This document shows positions 55,580 through 64,000 of a stretch of DNA of 64,000 bases, piece after piece. Each line of letters starts with the position of its first letter. Position 1 is the first letter of the stretch. The stretch lies in assembly GCF_963675905.1 (NCBI RefSeq), contig NZ_OY780936.1:1931946-1995945 (forward strand), given 5' to 3'. The notes beneath the pieces are model-generated. The model did not search any database, was not told the DNA's origin, and worked only from the letters and a program-made list of their open reading frames with translations. The DNA is from an uncultured Bacteroides sp. (GTDB lineage Bacteria; Bacteroidota; Bacteroidia; Bacteroidales; Bacteroidaceae). Made by a program: the position numbers and the translations under genes.

Positions 55580-58195
55580 TTATTTGATAGTTATTTTTAA
55601 TATTTGTAGAGCTTTAGCATCTGAACTATTTCCGTATAATACCTCGTAATCACCAGAAGTAACCATCATTTTTCTTTGAGCCCAATCAAAAAATTCGAAT
55701 GCAGAAGGTGGTAAATCAATAGTTGCCTGTCCGGATTTGCCAGCTGCTAACTCTACACGTTGAAATCCACGTAAAGTTTTAATTGGCCCTTCAATATCAT
55801 TAACTTTGTGAATGTAAACCTGCACGATTTCCGTTCCACTCCTTTTCCCTGCATTGGTTACTGGGACTGTTAGTTTTACTGTTTCGTTAGATTTAAATTC
55901 TGATTTATCTACTGTGGCTTTTCCGATTTTGAAATTAGTGTAACTCAACCCAAAACCAAATGGGAATAACGGATCGGACATATAACGATAGGTTCGTCCT
56001 TTCATTGAATAATTTTCAAAATCGGATAATTGCTTCATGCTTTTGTAGAAAGTGATTGGCAGTTTTCCCGATGGATTATAATCGCCAAAAAGAACATCAG
56101 CTACAGCCTGACCTCCCGACTCGCCACCATACCAAGCCTGAAGAATGGCATCACAACTTTCAGTTTCAGGAACCAAAGCAATAGCCGAGCCCGAACAATT
56201 GACAAAAATCACCTTTTTTCCTGCTTGCTTTAATGCCTTTAAGCAGTTACGTTGTACCACCGGAAGCTCAATATCAGTACGATCACCACCCTTGAAACCA
56301 GGATATGAGACAGGCATTTCTTCGCCTTCCAATTGTGTAGAAAGACCTCCAACAAATACCACAATATCAGTTCCTTGAAGCTTTTTAATCAGGTCAGTAT
56401 AATCAACACCTACTTCCTTACCTAAATTGAATTCGATATTTGCTTCCCAATTATTTAGTTGTGCATAGCGAATTTCTATTTTATATTTCTTACCGCTTTC
56501 AACTTTAAACGGAATTCGTGAAGGTAGCGTTCTCCAGTTGTTATATTTAGCAAGAGATTCTCCATTCACAAACAATTCAAAATATCCTGTGGCTCCACAT
56601 TTGAACACGATCTCTTCACTTTTAGATGGTGTGAATTCTGTTTCATATTTTCCGGAAAATCCTTCTAAACGAACTCCGGTTGCAAATTCATGTTGACCTG
56701 CAGTAGTTAATTTTATAGGATTTACAATTTGCTGGGTTGCAACAATATCACCTGTAAAATCTTTATTATTCCAATAACTAACCTTAATGCCTTTCTTTCC
56801 ATCAATTGAGCATTGAGAGAAATAACTTTCGGTCACTTTATCCTCTACCAAATCGCATCCTTTCTCATAAAGAACCTTATCTGCTGAAAGTTTAGAAGTA
56901 ATTCCATCTAAAATTGTAATTGTTCTTACGGGAGTTCCATTATAATTTCCCCAAAGCATAGGTTTATCATTAGCATTTGGACCAACTACTGCTATTTTTT
57001 TTGATTTAGTAAGTGGGAGAACATTGTTTTTATTCTGAAGAAGTGTCATTGATTCAAGAGCCATATCGAAGGCAAGCTTTCTGTGCTCATCGTTATTTAC
57101 AATCGACATAGGAATTTTAGACCATTGAACCAGATTATCATCATCCATTTCACCCAAGTCAAAACGTCCAATCAATACCTTCAGCAGGTGTTTATTTATT
57201 TCTTCTTCTGAAATCAGACCTTTAGCAACAGCTTCTGGCAATTGCTTATAAAGATGATCAGACCATTGGCATTCTACATCAGTACCAGCTAACACTCCCT
57301 TTGAAGCAGCATGAACAGCATCAGATGACACTTTGTGGCTTGTATAAAAATCGGATATAGCACCACAATCAGAAACAACCATATACTTATAACCCCATTC
57401 ATCTCTTAAAATTCGTTGTAGCAATTGTGTGCTTCCGCAACAAGGTTCATCATCCAAACGCTGATAAGCGCACATTACCTGACGAACATCTGCTTTCTGG
57501 ACCAATGATTTAAAAGCAGGAAGGTATGTTTCCCACAATTCTCGGGGATTTACATCATTAATATTTAAAGAATGGCGACTCCATTCTGGTCCTGAGTGAA
57601 CAGCAAAATGCTTGGCACAAGCTAAAAGCTTTTTGTATTTCGAATCAGCTGGTCCTTGCAGACCTTTCACTACCGAAACTCCCATTCGCGAAGTTAAGTA
57701 AGGGTCTTCACCATACGTTTCCTGACCGCGCCCCCAACGTGGATCACGGAATATATTAACGTTTGGTGTCCAAACCGAAAGACTTAGAAAACGTGCATTT
57801 TCCTGACCGTTTTTTCTAGCTTCATTATATTTAGCTCGTGTTTCATCCGAAACTGCATTGAAAATACGATATAGCAAATCATCATCAAATGAAGCAGCCA
57901 TTCCAATTGGTTCTGGGAAGACTGTAACGTTCCCATTGTTGGCAAGACCATGTAAAGCTTCACTCCACCAATTAAATTTTTGGATTCCCATACGTGGAAT
58001 AGCATCTGATATATCACACATCAAAGTTGCTTTTTCGCTTAAGGTTAAGCGAGAGATCAGATCTTTAGCACGCTCTTCAGAGCTTAATTTTGGATTTTTA
58101 TAAGGCAATTGCTGAGCCCAGGAATTTACTGAAAACAAAAGAGTTATTACTATAAACAATCCCTTTTTAATAATTAATCGTGTTGATTTTTTCAT
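55580..58195 (-). CDS. GH3 beta-xylosidase-like enzyme with PA14 insert
   Basis: About 871 residues from the Met at 58195 (MKKSTRLIIKK), preferred over the Met at 58210 because it fits a signal peptide (ending VNSWAQQ). Domains: GH3 barrel (about 25-360; WWSEALHGLAN, CAKHFAVHSGPEWSRH) with nucleophile Asp276 (VVSDCGAISDF); alpha/beta domain split by a PA14 module (about 430-590; YWNNKDFTGDIV); fibronectin III-like C-terminus (about 770-865). The WSEALHG pattern is that of beta-xylosidase/arabinofuranosidase GH3 enzymes. It would release xylose from oligosaccharides in the periplasm. It begins 20 bp after the GH97 stop. Confidence 0.92.
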   Translation of the reverse strand: MKKSTRLIIKKGLFIVITLLFSVNSWAQQLPYKNPKLSSEERAKDLISRLTLSEKATLMCDISDAIPRMGIQKFNWWSEALHGLANNGNVTVFPEPIGMAASFDDDLLYRIFNAVSDETRAKYNEARKNGQENARFLSLSVWTPNVNIFRDPRWGRGQETYGEDPYLTSRMGVSVVKGLQGPADSKYKKLLACAKHFAVHSGPEWSRHSLNINDVNPRELWETYLPAFKSLVQKADVRQVMCAYQRLDDEPCCGSTQLLQRILRDEWGYKYMVVSDCGAISDFYTSHKVSSDAVHAASKGVLAGTDVECQWSDHLYKQLPEAVAKGLISEEEINKHLLKVLIGRFDLGEMDDDNLVQWSKIPMSIVNNDEHRKLAFDMALESMTLLQNKNNVLPLTKSKKIAVVGPNANDKPMLWGNYNGTPVRTITILDGITSKLSADKVLYEKGCDLVEDKVTESYFSQCSIDGKKGIKVSYWNNKDFTGDIVATQQIVNPIKLTTAGQHEFATGVRLEGFSGKYETEFTPSKSEEIVFKCGATGYFELFVNGESLAKYNNWRTLPSRIPFKVESGKKYKIEIRYAQLNNWEANIEFNLGKEVGVDYTDLIKKLQGTDIVVFVGGLSTQLEGEEMPVSYPGFKGGDRTDIELPVVQRNCLKALKQAGKKVIFVNCSGSAIALVPETESCDAILQAWYGGESGGQAVADVLFGDYNPSGKLPITFYKSMKQLSDFENYSMKGRTYRYMSDPLFPFGFGLSYTNFKIGKATVDKSEFKSNETVKLTVPVTNAGKRSGTEIVQVYIHKVNDIEGPIKTLRGFQRVELAAGKSGQATIDLPPSAFEFFDWAQRKMMVTSGDYEVLYGNSSDAKALQILKITIK

Positions 58196-58215
58196 AATAT
58201 ATATATACACATTTA

Positions 58216-60141
58216 CTAATGAATTGGTTTCAGAGAAGCAACAAAACCACCCCTACCTAATAATCTTACTTTTACCGTACTCGATTTATCAACAACCATG
58301 TATTGTGTAACGAGTTTCTTATCGTGTTCACCATCTGCTATTAATGTTAGTTTGTATTTCACAGACTCAGGCAAATAATTGAATGTCAAGGTTTTGTTTT
58401 TTAGATTTTTTTCTGCACTTATACCTCCAATATACCATATATCACCTTTATTTCGGGCAATAATTAAATCCTTTCCCGGATATCCGTCGATTAATTTGGT
58501 ATTATCCCATGCATTAGGTATTTCCATCAGAAAATGTTTAGCGGCATCGGGCAAATCGTAGTAACCCTCCGGACGGTCGGCCATGTGCTGAAAGCCTGAC
58601 TCGAACACTACACTAAGAGCAAGCTCATGACCATATGATGTAATATGTTGAAATTGGGAATTAGTAAATGTAACTGGTGTATAATCCATAGATCCAACCA
58701 CATTTCGTGTAAAAGGCAAAATGGTATTATGTTCAGGAGCTGTTGTGGTAAATTCCGGACCATTGTTATACCATTCAGCTCCGCGCACTCCTTCATAAGT
58801 CATCAAGTGTGGATATGTACGAGCCCATCCACGAGGAACTAAACAACCATGAAAATACACCATCATCTCAAATTTGGCTGCGTCGTCTAAAATATCAAGA
58901 TAATACTTAATCATGTTTTGTTTTTCACTCTCAAAGAAATCAATTTTCACGCCTGCAACACCCATTTTTTTAAGTTTGGCAAACTCTTCCATTCTATTTT
59001 CATGAGTCAACATTCTATCTTTTGGGGTAGCAGAAACCCAGGTATGATCTCCTCCTGAGTTATACCACATCAAAGGTTTTATACCTAATGAATGAATATA
59101 CTTTAAAGCATCTTCCAATTTTCCTCCATTGCCCATGGCATCCCATTCCCAATCGAGCAAAGTGTACAGCCATCCCATTAAAACAGCTAAGTCAGCAAAC
59201 TTACACACCGTTTTGAAGTCCTTGGTTCCGTGATTATCCGACCAGTAATTCCAAGATACTACGCCAGGTTTAATCCAATCAGTTTTAGTTATAGTTGAAG
59301 GTGCAGATACGTCATCGATCAACGTAGATTCCACAATATCTGCAAGGTTACCAATAACCATTACACGCCATGGCGATTTCCATGGAAGAGTAATAGTTGG
59401 TTTTGCCTCACCTTGTCCTCTTCCGTTCCATTGATCAGGGAAAGTAACTTTATATTTAGATTTTTCAGCAACATTAGATAGTTTTGTTCCACAATAATTT
59501 CTTCCCAAATCGGCTTCGTGAATCAAATACCAGCAATCTTTATCGGATGTATTAAAAAGTGCAGGATAGCCCCAGTCTTGTTGAGTGTTCCCGTCGCACA
59601 TAGTAGTATAAAGACCTTCATTGGCAGGGTTAAATTTCTCTATCCATCTTTTTGTACTATCCGGTATACAATAAGTTGTCAATTCATCATTTACAACAAA
59701 AGAACCTTTCTTTTCAGGAAATTCATACCGAAATGCTACGCCATCATTATAAGCCCTGATGATAATATTTAATTTAGTTTTACCCGGATTTTCAAAAGAA
59801 ACCACCGCTTCGCTTGCTGAGTTACTGCATTGTGATCGTTTGCCATGCACTACAGAATAGTGTTCGTTTATTAAAATGGGGGTACTTGTCTTCAGGATTT
59901 TTAAATCTTTCGAGAAATCCTGATCAGTGCGAGCAAGTCCTAACGCTATTTGCGGTATAACTTCGCATTCTTTACTGTTATTCGAATACTTAACACCCAA
60001 ATACCACTCACCTGTTTCAGAGTTCTTTGTGTTGAAAAGTCCAATAACTATCTTTTTATTCGGCGAAACAACTTTTATTTTCTGAGGAAACACAGCTAAT
60101 GAACTGATAAGTAAAAGTCCTGTTATTATCTTACACTTCAT
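58216..60141 (-). CDS. Glycoside hydrolase family 97 (retaining, alpha-galactosidase-like)
   Basis: A 641-residue secreted GH97 enzyme. Signal peptide 1-19 (SLAVFPQKIK); N-terminal beta-sandwich (about 20-280); barrel (about 290-560; PGVVSWNYWSDNHG); C-terminal beta domain. Asp401 (GVKIDFFESEK) is in the retaining-type nucleophile position and Glu450 (TYEGVRGAEW) fits the acid/base, as in the other GH97 of this window (14849). The first 57 codons and the promoter are exactly duplicated at 60537-60756; this intact copy is the one nearer GH3. It probably removes galactose or a related sugar from xylan side chains (inference). Confidence 0.91.
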   Translation of the reverse strand: MKCKIITGLLLISSLAVFPQKIKVVSPNKKIVIGLFNTKNSETGEWYLGVKYSNNSKECEVIPQIALGLARTDQDFSKDLKILKTSTPILINEHYSVVHGKRSQCSNSASEAVVSFENPGKTKLNIIIRAYNDGVAFRYEFPEKKGSFVVNDELTTYCIPDSTKRWIEKFNPANEGLYTTMCDGNTQQDWGYPALFNTSDKDCWYLIHEADLGRNYCGTKLSNVAEKSKYKVTFPDQWNGRGQGEAKPTITLPWKSPWRVMVIGNLADIVESTLIDDVSAPSTITKTDWIKPGVVSWNYWSDNHGTKDFKTVCKFADLAVLMGWLYTLLDWEWDAMGNGGKLEDALKYIHSLGIKPLMWYNSGGDHTWVSATPKDRMLTHENRMEEFAKLKKMGVAGVKIDFFESEKQNMIKYYLDILDDAAKFEMMVYFHGCLVPRGWARTYPHLMTYEGVRGAEWYNNGPEFTTTAPEHNTILPFTRNVVGSMDYTPVTFTNSQFQHITSYGHELALSVVFESGFQHMADRPEGYYDLPDAAKHFLMEIPNAWDNTKLIDGYPGKDLIIARNKGDIWYIGGISAEKNLKNKTLTFNYLPESVKYKLTLIADGEHDKKLVTQYMVVDKSSTVKVRLLGRGGFVASLKPIH

Positions 60142-60182
60142 TTTGGTAAATTATAAATGGTTATTTGATTATTAGTTAGATG

Positions 60183-60190
60183 CAAATGTA
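60183..60190 (-). promoter_or_regulatory. -7 element for GH97 (duplicated copy at 60749-60756)
   Basis: On the minus strand this reads TACATTTG, an exact TAnnTTTG, about 42 bp upstream of the GH97 ATG. The tandem duplication places a second identical box at 60749-60756. Confidence 0.55.
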
Positions 60191-60265
60191 AGTTTATCCT
60201 TTCGATTGAAACATAACAAATCTAATAATTCAATTTAGTATGTAAAACATTAATCTCTATTCTTA

Positions 60266-60536
60266 TTACAACAGCTTATACATTCTGATTATTACATACG
60301 GTTCATCTCCCGGTTTTAAATCAGGCATGGTTAAAGTTCCCAGAAAAATCGCATGGTTTAGATAATTGTAAGGACTATTGTTTGGCACTTCAATATCCAA
60401 AACCGATTTACAATAAAATGAGTTTACGCTATTGTCTGTATGAATCAATGCCTGATTTATAATCTGGAATATATATCCATCATTCGTTTTCAGGAGATAA
60501 CGCGCATATAATTCTGTATCACCATCCGGACGAACC
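60266..60536 (-). pseudogene. DUF3237 gene fragment (C-terminal half) created by duplication
   Basis: Encodes the last 89 residues (from VRPDGDTELYARY to IIRMYKLL) of the intact DUF3237 protein at 60832-61371. It lacks the signal peptide and N-terminal half. An out-of-frame extension up to 60610 gives a chimeric frame starting MDFSTQRTLKQ, derived from GH97 DNA read in another frame. Confidence 0.8.
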
Positions 60537-60707
60537 TTTACTGTTATTCGAATACTTAACACCCAAATACCACTCACCTGTTTCAGAGTTCTTTGTGTTG
60601 AAAAGTCCAATAACTATCTTTTTATTCGGCGAAACAACTTTTATTTTCTGAGGAAACACAGCTAATGAACTGATAAGTAAAAGTCCTGTTATTATCTTAC
60701 ACTTCAT
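60537..60707 (-). pseudogene. GH97 gene fragment (first 57 codons) created by duplication
   Basis: Exact copy of the start of the intact GH97 (MKCKIITGLLLISS to about YSNNSK), then five foreign codons past the join and a stop at 60519. It retains the signal peptide and its own promoter copy, so a short exported peptide could be made, probably without function. Confidence 0.8.
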
Positions 60708-60831
60708 TTTGGTAAATTATAAATGGTTATTTGATTATTAGTTAGATGCAAATGTAAGTTTATCCTTTCGATTGAAACATAACAAATCTAATAATTCAAT
60801 TTAGTATGTAAAACATTAATCTCTATTCTTA

Positions 60832-61371
60832 TTACAACAGCTTATACATTCTGATTATTACATACGGTTCATCTCCCGGTTTTAAATCAGGCATGGTTAA
60901 AGTTCCCAGAAAAATCGCATGGTTTAGATAATTGTAAGGACTATTGTTTGGCACTTCAATATCCAAAACCGATTTACAATAAAATGAGTTTACGCTATTG
61001 TCTGTATGAATCAATGCCTGATTTATAATCTGGAATATATATCCATCATTCGTTTTCAGGAGATAACGCGCATATAATTCTGTATCACCATCCGGACGAA
61101 CCAATTGCCAGTCATCACCTCCAGGCAAAACTTCGCCTTTTATTTTTGGTCCGCAAAAGGAACCTCCAATAATTGGAATAATTCTTCTTGTACCACGTTT
61201 GCTCTCGCCAACATTTATCATGCTTCCAATTTTCACTTTTGCTTCCCAAATAAATTCAGTTTTGAAGTCCTTGTATAAAGAATCATTCTTCTCTGAATTT
61301 ATGTTTTGGGATTTTACATTTTCGGAAACAAAAAAGACTAAGAGCAGCAAATAAATTAAATTTTTCTTCAT
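60832..61371 (-). CDS. Secreted DUF3237-family protein
   Basis: A 179-residue protein with signal peptide (1-21, ending ENVKSQN) and a DUF3237 (UPF0311) beta-barrel-like domain: GGSFCGPKIKGEVLPGGDDWQLVRPDGDTELYARYLLKTNDG is spread over about residues 69-112, with the family's GGxF-GP-KGEVLPGG-DW pattern. Function is unknown; family members often sit beside esterases and hydrolases. It starts 8 bp after the carboxylesterase stop and is likely co-transcribed with it. Its 3' half is duplicated downstream. Confidence 0.87.
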   Translation of the reverse strand: MKKNLIYLLLLVFFVSENVKSQNINSEKNDSLYKDFKTEFIWEAKVKIGSMINVGESKRGTRRIIPIIGGSFCGPKIKGEVLPGGDDWQLVRPDGDTELYARYLLKTNDGYIFQIINQALIHTDNSVNSFYCKSVLDIEVPNNSPYNYLNHAIFLGTLTMPDLKPGDEPYVIIRMYKLL

Positions 61372-61379
61372 TTTTCTTC

Positions 61380-62942
61380 CTATTTTGCCCAGATGTTACC
61401 CTCCGAACTTCTTCTCCAATTAAAATAAGTGTCTAAAACCTTAAGCGATTCCAGACTTGGAACTTCACCAATATATGCTTTTTGGCTAAAATGCATTACC
61501 GAGGGTTTAGACTGATTAAATGCAGGCCATTCCAAACTTCCAATTGGATTTGGATTGCCATATTTTGCAAAGTTAGTCCAGTAACTCCCCATAGCTTCTG
61601 ATATTTCCAGATCCGATTTAGTGATTTGCGGATTGGAAGCATCTAAGTTTAAGAAAACATAAGCAACATCCTGCCCGTGGGGCGAACCATAACCATAGCG
61701 TTGTGAATCTTTAGGATAATCGGGATGCTGATCAAAATAGTAATAATAAACGTTCGATTTTCCCTTTTCACTTTGAAGTTTGGCCCAGCTCCATGTATGC
61801 CAGCCAAATGCAGCATCTCGGGCTAAATCACGTGCGGTTTTTGGAACGGAATTTTCTCCGGCTGGATAGGCTTTTATCAGTTCGTCAGCAAATTTCCCGT
61901 AGCGTTTCTTCACTCCTTCAATATACTCTTCCGGCGTTCTTCCCGGTGAGAAGCTTGCACCTTCATCAGAATTATAACCAATAAGCACAGACACATCATT
62001 GAATTTTCCTGCTTCATATAATTTATACTGATCATCGGGAATTACAGAACCATCTACAATAGGCCAGCCACCAGGCAATCCAAATCCTGAAGGAAGCTTA
62101 TCTGCCGGTATTTTACGAAGGTCGGCAATAGTTGAAGCTCCTGCTTTTTGGGCGAAAATAAGCCCGTCAGTTTCTGCTTGTTGAAGAGTTTGCATATTTT
62201 CACCGGGAAATGTTGTCGGGCGTGTGGGACCAAACGAACCTCCACTTTGTGAAATAGCTCCCTGAAACAATCCTTTAGCCAATGGCGAAGCGCATAACAT
62301 ACTAACAGAAATAGCTCCTGCCGATTCTCCAAAAATAGTAATTTTATCAGGGTCGCCACCAAATGCTGCTATATTTTCCTTTATCCATTTGAGAGCAGCA
62401 ATCTGATCGAGTAAACCATAGTTTCCAGAAGTATGAGTTGGACTTTCACTGCTTAATTCCGGATGTGCCAAGAATCCAAGTTGCCCTACACGATAGGCAA
62501 GACTTACCAAAACGACACCTTTATGAGCCAACTTTTTCCCATCGTAAACAGGTTCAGAAGTTGAGCCGAAGCTAAATCCGCCGCCATAGATCCATACAAG
62601 CACCGGAATGCGATCGTTTGATGATTTTGCGGGAGTCCAAACATTCAAGTACAAGCAGTCTTCACTTTTCCCCGATGGAGGATTTCCATATTGCATAGGA
62701 GCTGGAGCAAACTGTACGGTTTGTTTCACACCCTCCCACTTAGCAGCTGGTTGTGGTGCTCGCCACCGTAATTCTCCCACAGGTGGAGCTGCAAACGGGA
62801 CACCTTTATAAACAGTCAATGAATCTTCATAAATTCCTTGAATTAATCCTTCTCTTACTTTTATCGGTGCTGGTTGCTTAGCAAAGAGAACTCCTGAGAA
62901 AGAAAAGAGTAATACTAAAACGATTAAAGTTGTTTTTTTCAT
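61380..62942 (-). CDS. Type-B carboxylesterase
   Basis: About 521 residues from the Met at 62942 (MKKTTLIVLVLLF), chosen because it gives a signal peptide (ending LFAKQPAP); a more upstream Met at 63014 is in frame but adds an unlikely leader. Alpha/beta-hydrolase of the carboxylesterase type-B (PnbA-like) family: oxyanion hole WIYGGGFSFGS, nucleophile Ser207 in FGESAGAISV, and a catalytic His in the C-terminal SPHGQDVAYVF region. In this xylan context it may release acetyl, feruloyl or similar ester groups; the specific acyl group is inference. A possible -7 box (TAATTTTG, minus strand, 62991-62998) lies upstream. Confidence 0.89.
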   Translation of the reverse strand: MKKTTLIVLVLLFSFSGVLFAKQPAPIKVREGLIQGIYEDSLTVYKGVPFAAPPVGELRWRAPQPAAKWEGVKQTVQFAPAPMQYGNPPSGKSEDCLYLNVWTPAKSSNDRIPVLVWIYGGGFSFGSTSEPVYDGKKLAHKGVVLVSLAYRVGQLGFLAHPELSSESPTHTSGNYGLLDQIAALKWIKENIAAFGGDPDKITIFGESAGAISVSMLCASPLAKGLFQGAISQSGGSFGPTRPTTFPGENMQTLQQAETDGLIFAQKAGASTIADLRKIPADKLPSGFGLPGGWPIVDGSVIPDDQYKLYEAGKFNDVSVLIGYNSDEGASFSPGRTPEEYIEGVKKRYGKFADELIKAYPAGENSVPKTARDLARDAAFGWHTWSWAKLQSEKGKSNVYYYYFDQHPDYPKDSQRYGYGSPHGQDVAYVFLNLDASNPQITKSDLEISEAMGSYWTNFAKYGNPNPIGSLEWPAFNQSKPSVMHFSQKAYIGEVPSLESLKVLDTYFNWRRSSEGNIWAK

Positions 62943-63161
62943 ATAAATACTTTTTAATAAAGTTGTAACAAGACTATAGAGGTTAATAATCAAAATTATT
63001 TTAAACAAAAGCACAAATCAGACTTAAGAATTGCACCTATAAATAATTTTATTCAGGTGTTCTATTTTAATAAACTATTTATCACTAGGCAACAGTTATT
63101 ATTTACCCTTGTGAATATCATTTTTCATTTCATAATCATCAAAATCTGTAAGCTACAACGC

Positions 63162-64000
63162 TTATTTTAGAAATCTCCACCAATCAAAATTGAATAAATT
63201 GCCATTACCGCCCTTAAACACAAAGAAAACGTCATGGACCCCTTTTATTTTATTCACTTTGCACGAGATAGTATTCCAGTTCAGCACACCTTCTGTATTC
63301 TTCACTTCTAAAACGCCTAACAGACGGCCATTTCTGCTGTCAACATGAATTTCAATTTTACCTCCTAACGAAGCTGTGGCAACACTTGCTTCAAATATCT
63401 TAGCTCCTATACTAAAATCAACACTGCGCACTTTTATATAATCGCCATCATTGATATCGGTAACATAAACGCCATTTTTTGCATCTTTTGCTGTCTCGAC
63501 TCCTTCTTCCCAGCCAATAGTTTCGGCTTCGACTCTCTTAAATGGGTTTAAATTGGATACACTTTCAATAACACCTTCTTTGGTAGGGATAATCAATGGA
63601 ATTGTACCATCTGCATTGAAGTGGAACGGCTCAATGCAAACAGAACGTTTAAAGCCACCTCCTCCTTTTAGCGCTCCATTATGATAAAAGAGATATGATT
63701 TTCCTTTTAAATTAATATATCCCGGGTGGTTGGTAAATGCTCCGCCTTCTTTAATAACTTGCATAATTGTATCACCATAAACCCAAGGTCCGGTAGGACT
63801 AGTACTTGTAGAATAAGCTAAATGTTCTGGTACTCCTCCTGCCGGATAAAGAAGGTAATATTTACTGTTACGTTTAAAAAGCCAGGGACCTTCCTCATAA
63901 GTGGTAGCTCTTTTCTCTGTAGAATTCTTAGTTTCTATAATTTTTGAGGTAAACCAATCCTTTTTATCTGAAGGGATGGGATTAATGCCAGCATTCAGAT
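63162..64000 (-). CDS. GH43 family enzyme with CBM6, 5' end outside window
   Basis: The C-terminal 279 or so residues of a GH43-CBM6 enzyme; the frame is open to the window edge. Seen: EEGPWLFKRNSKYYLLYPAGG with the general-acid Glu, AYSTSTSPTGPW, GAFTNHPGYINLKGKSYLFYHNG, then the CBM6-like module (RVEAETIGWEEGVET, ending LFNFDWWRFLK). The layout closely parallels the GH43-CBM6 at 51968-53347, so the two are paralogues in one locus. The first two catalytic acids lie outside the window. Confidence 0.88.
   Translation of the reverse strand, partial: LNAGINPIPSDKKDWFTSKIIETKNSTEKRATTYEEGPWLFKRNSKYYLLYPAGGVPEHLAYSTSTSPTGPWVYGDTIMQVIKEGGAFTNHPGYINLKGKSYLFYHNGALKGGGGFKRSVCIEPFHFNADGTIPLIIPTKEGVIESVSNLNPFKRVEAETIGWEEGVETAKDAKNGVYVTDINDGDYIKVRSVDFSIGAKIFEASVATASLGGKIEIHVDSRNGRLLGVLEVKNTEGVLNWNTISCKVNKIKGVHDVFFVFKGGNGNLFNFDWWRFLK

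Larger units (their letters stand above)
59971..61102. repeat. Perfect 566-bp tandem duplication
   Basis: 59971-60536 and 60537-61102 appear identical by eye; the stop codons (60266/60832) and ATG codons (60141/60707) are all offset by 566. The unit contains the 5' 171 bp of GH97, its promoter, the spacer and the 3' half of the DUF3237 gene. One base of homology (c) lies at the join. Both flanking genes stay intact, and two fragments lie between them. Confidence 0.85.

Noticed and set aside
60266-60610. 114-residue frame as a separate gene
   Set aside because: Its first 25 residues are GH97 DNA in the wrong frame and the rest is an exact copy of the DUF3237 C-terminus; it is a by-product of the tandem duplication.

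Overview
The window reads as chromosomal DNA of a Bacteroides-like anaerobe (order Bacteroidales). The reasons are low GC content with AT-rich gaps, TTTG / TAnnTTTG promoters, SusC/SusD pairs, a hybrid two-component regulator, and dense carbohydrate-active enzymes with Sec or lipoprotein signals. No rRNA, tRNA, CRISPR array or full-length insertion sequence was seen.

Layout. 1-8800 is mostly core genome: the 3'-truncated mfd gene (minus strand), then an overlapping run of polyprenol-phosphate mannosyltransferase-like GT2, dihydroorotase and a stand-alone MetH activation-domain protein, an ECF sigma factor with a membrane partner, and a metallophosphoesterase. 8807-16858 is a small glycan island without SusC/D: a hybrid two-component regulator divergent from a sialate O-acetylesterase-type esterase and a GH97 enzyme. 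17231-28241 is housekeeping and accessory: DUF4494-YggS-dihydroorotate dehydrogenase-like operon, acyl-CoA synthetase, a surface-repeat protein, a YidE/AspT-type transporter, an MFS nucleoside-type permease, a cupin, a broken BadF-type kinase and a lipoprotein. 28410-31927 holds a GH51 arabinofuranosidase and an EamA transporter.

32260-64000 is a large xylan utilization locus. The plus-strand operon 32874-45880 has the order SusC-SusD-SusC-SusD-surface lipoprotein-GH10, which matches the xus operon (xusA-E, xyn10A) known from xylanolytic Bacteroidetes. Facing it, a minus-strand run covers 64000 down to 46239: GH43-CBM6 (cut by the window end), carboxylesterase, DUF3237 protein, GH97, GH3, GH27, GH43-CBM6, GH31 and GH31 with PA14. 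The likely division of labour is as follows. The GH10 xylanase cuts the backbone at the cell surface. The SusC/D pairs and lipoprotein bind and import oligosaccharides. GH43, GH51, GH31, GH27, GH97 and esterases strip arabinose, xylose, galactose and acyl side groups, and GH3 finishes to xylose. This suggests a heavily decorated (cereal-type) glucuronoarabinoxylan as target.

The most distinctive non-coding signals are: a 164-bp MITE with perfect 25-bp inverted ends and an 8-bp target duplication just upstream of a GH31 gene; a perfect 566-bp tandem duplication that left two gene fragments; three ATGTAAC boxes exactly 21 bp apart upstream of the xus-type operon; several intergenic clusters in which one short word is repeated in both orientations, with a different word at most sites; and a kinase gene cut in half and joined to the tail of another gene.
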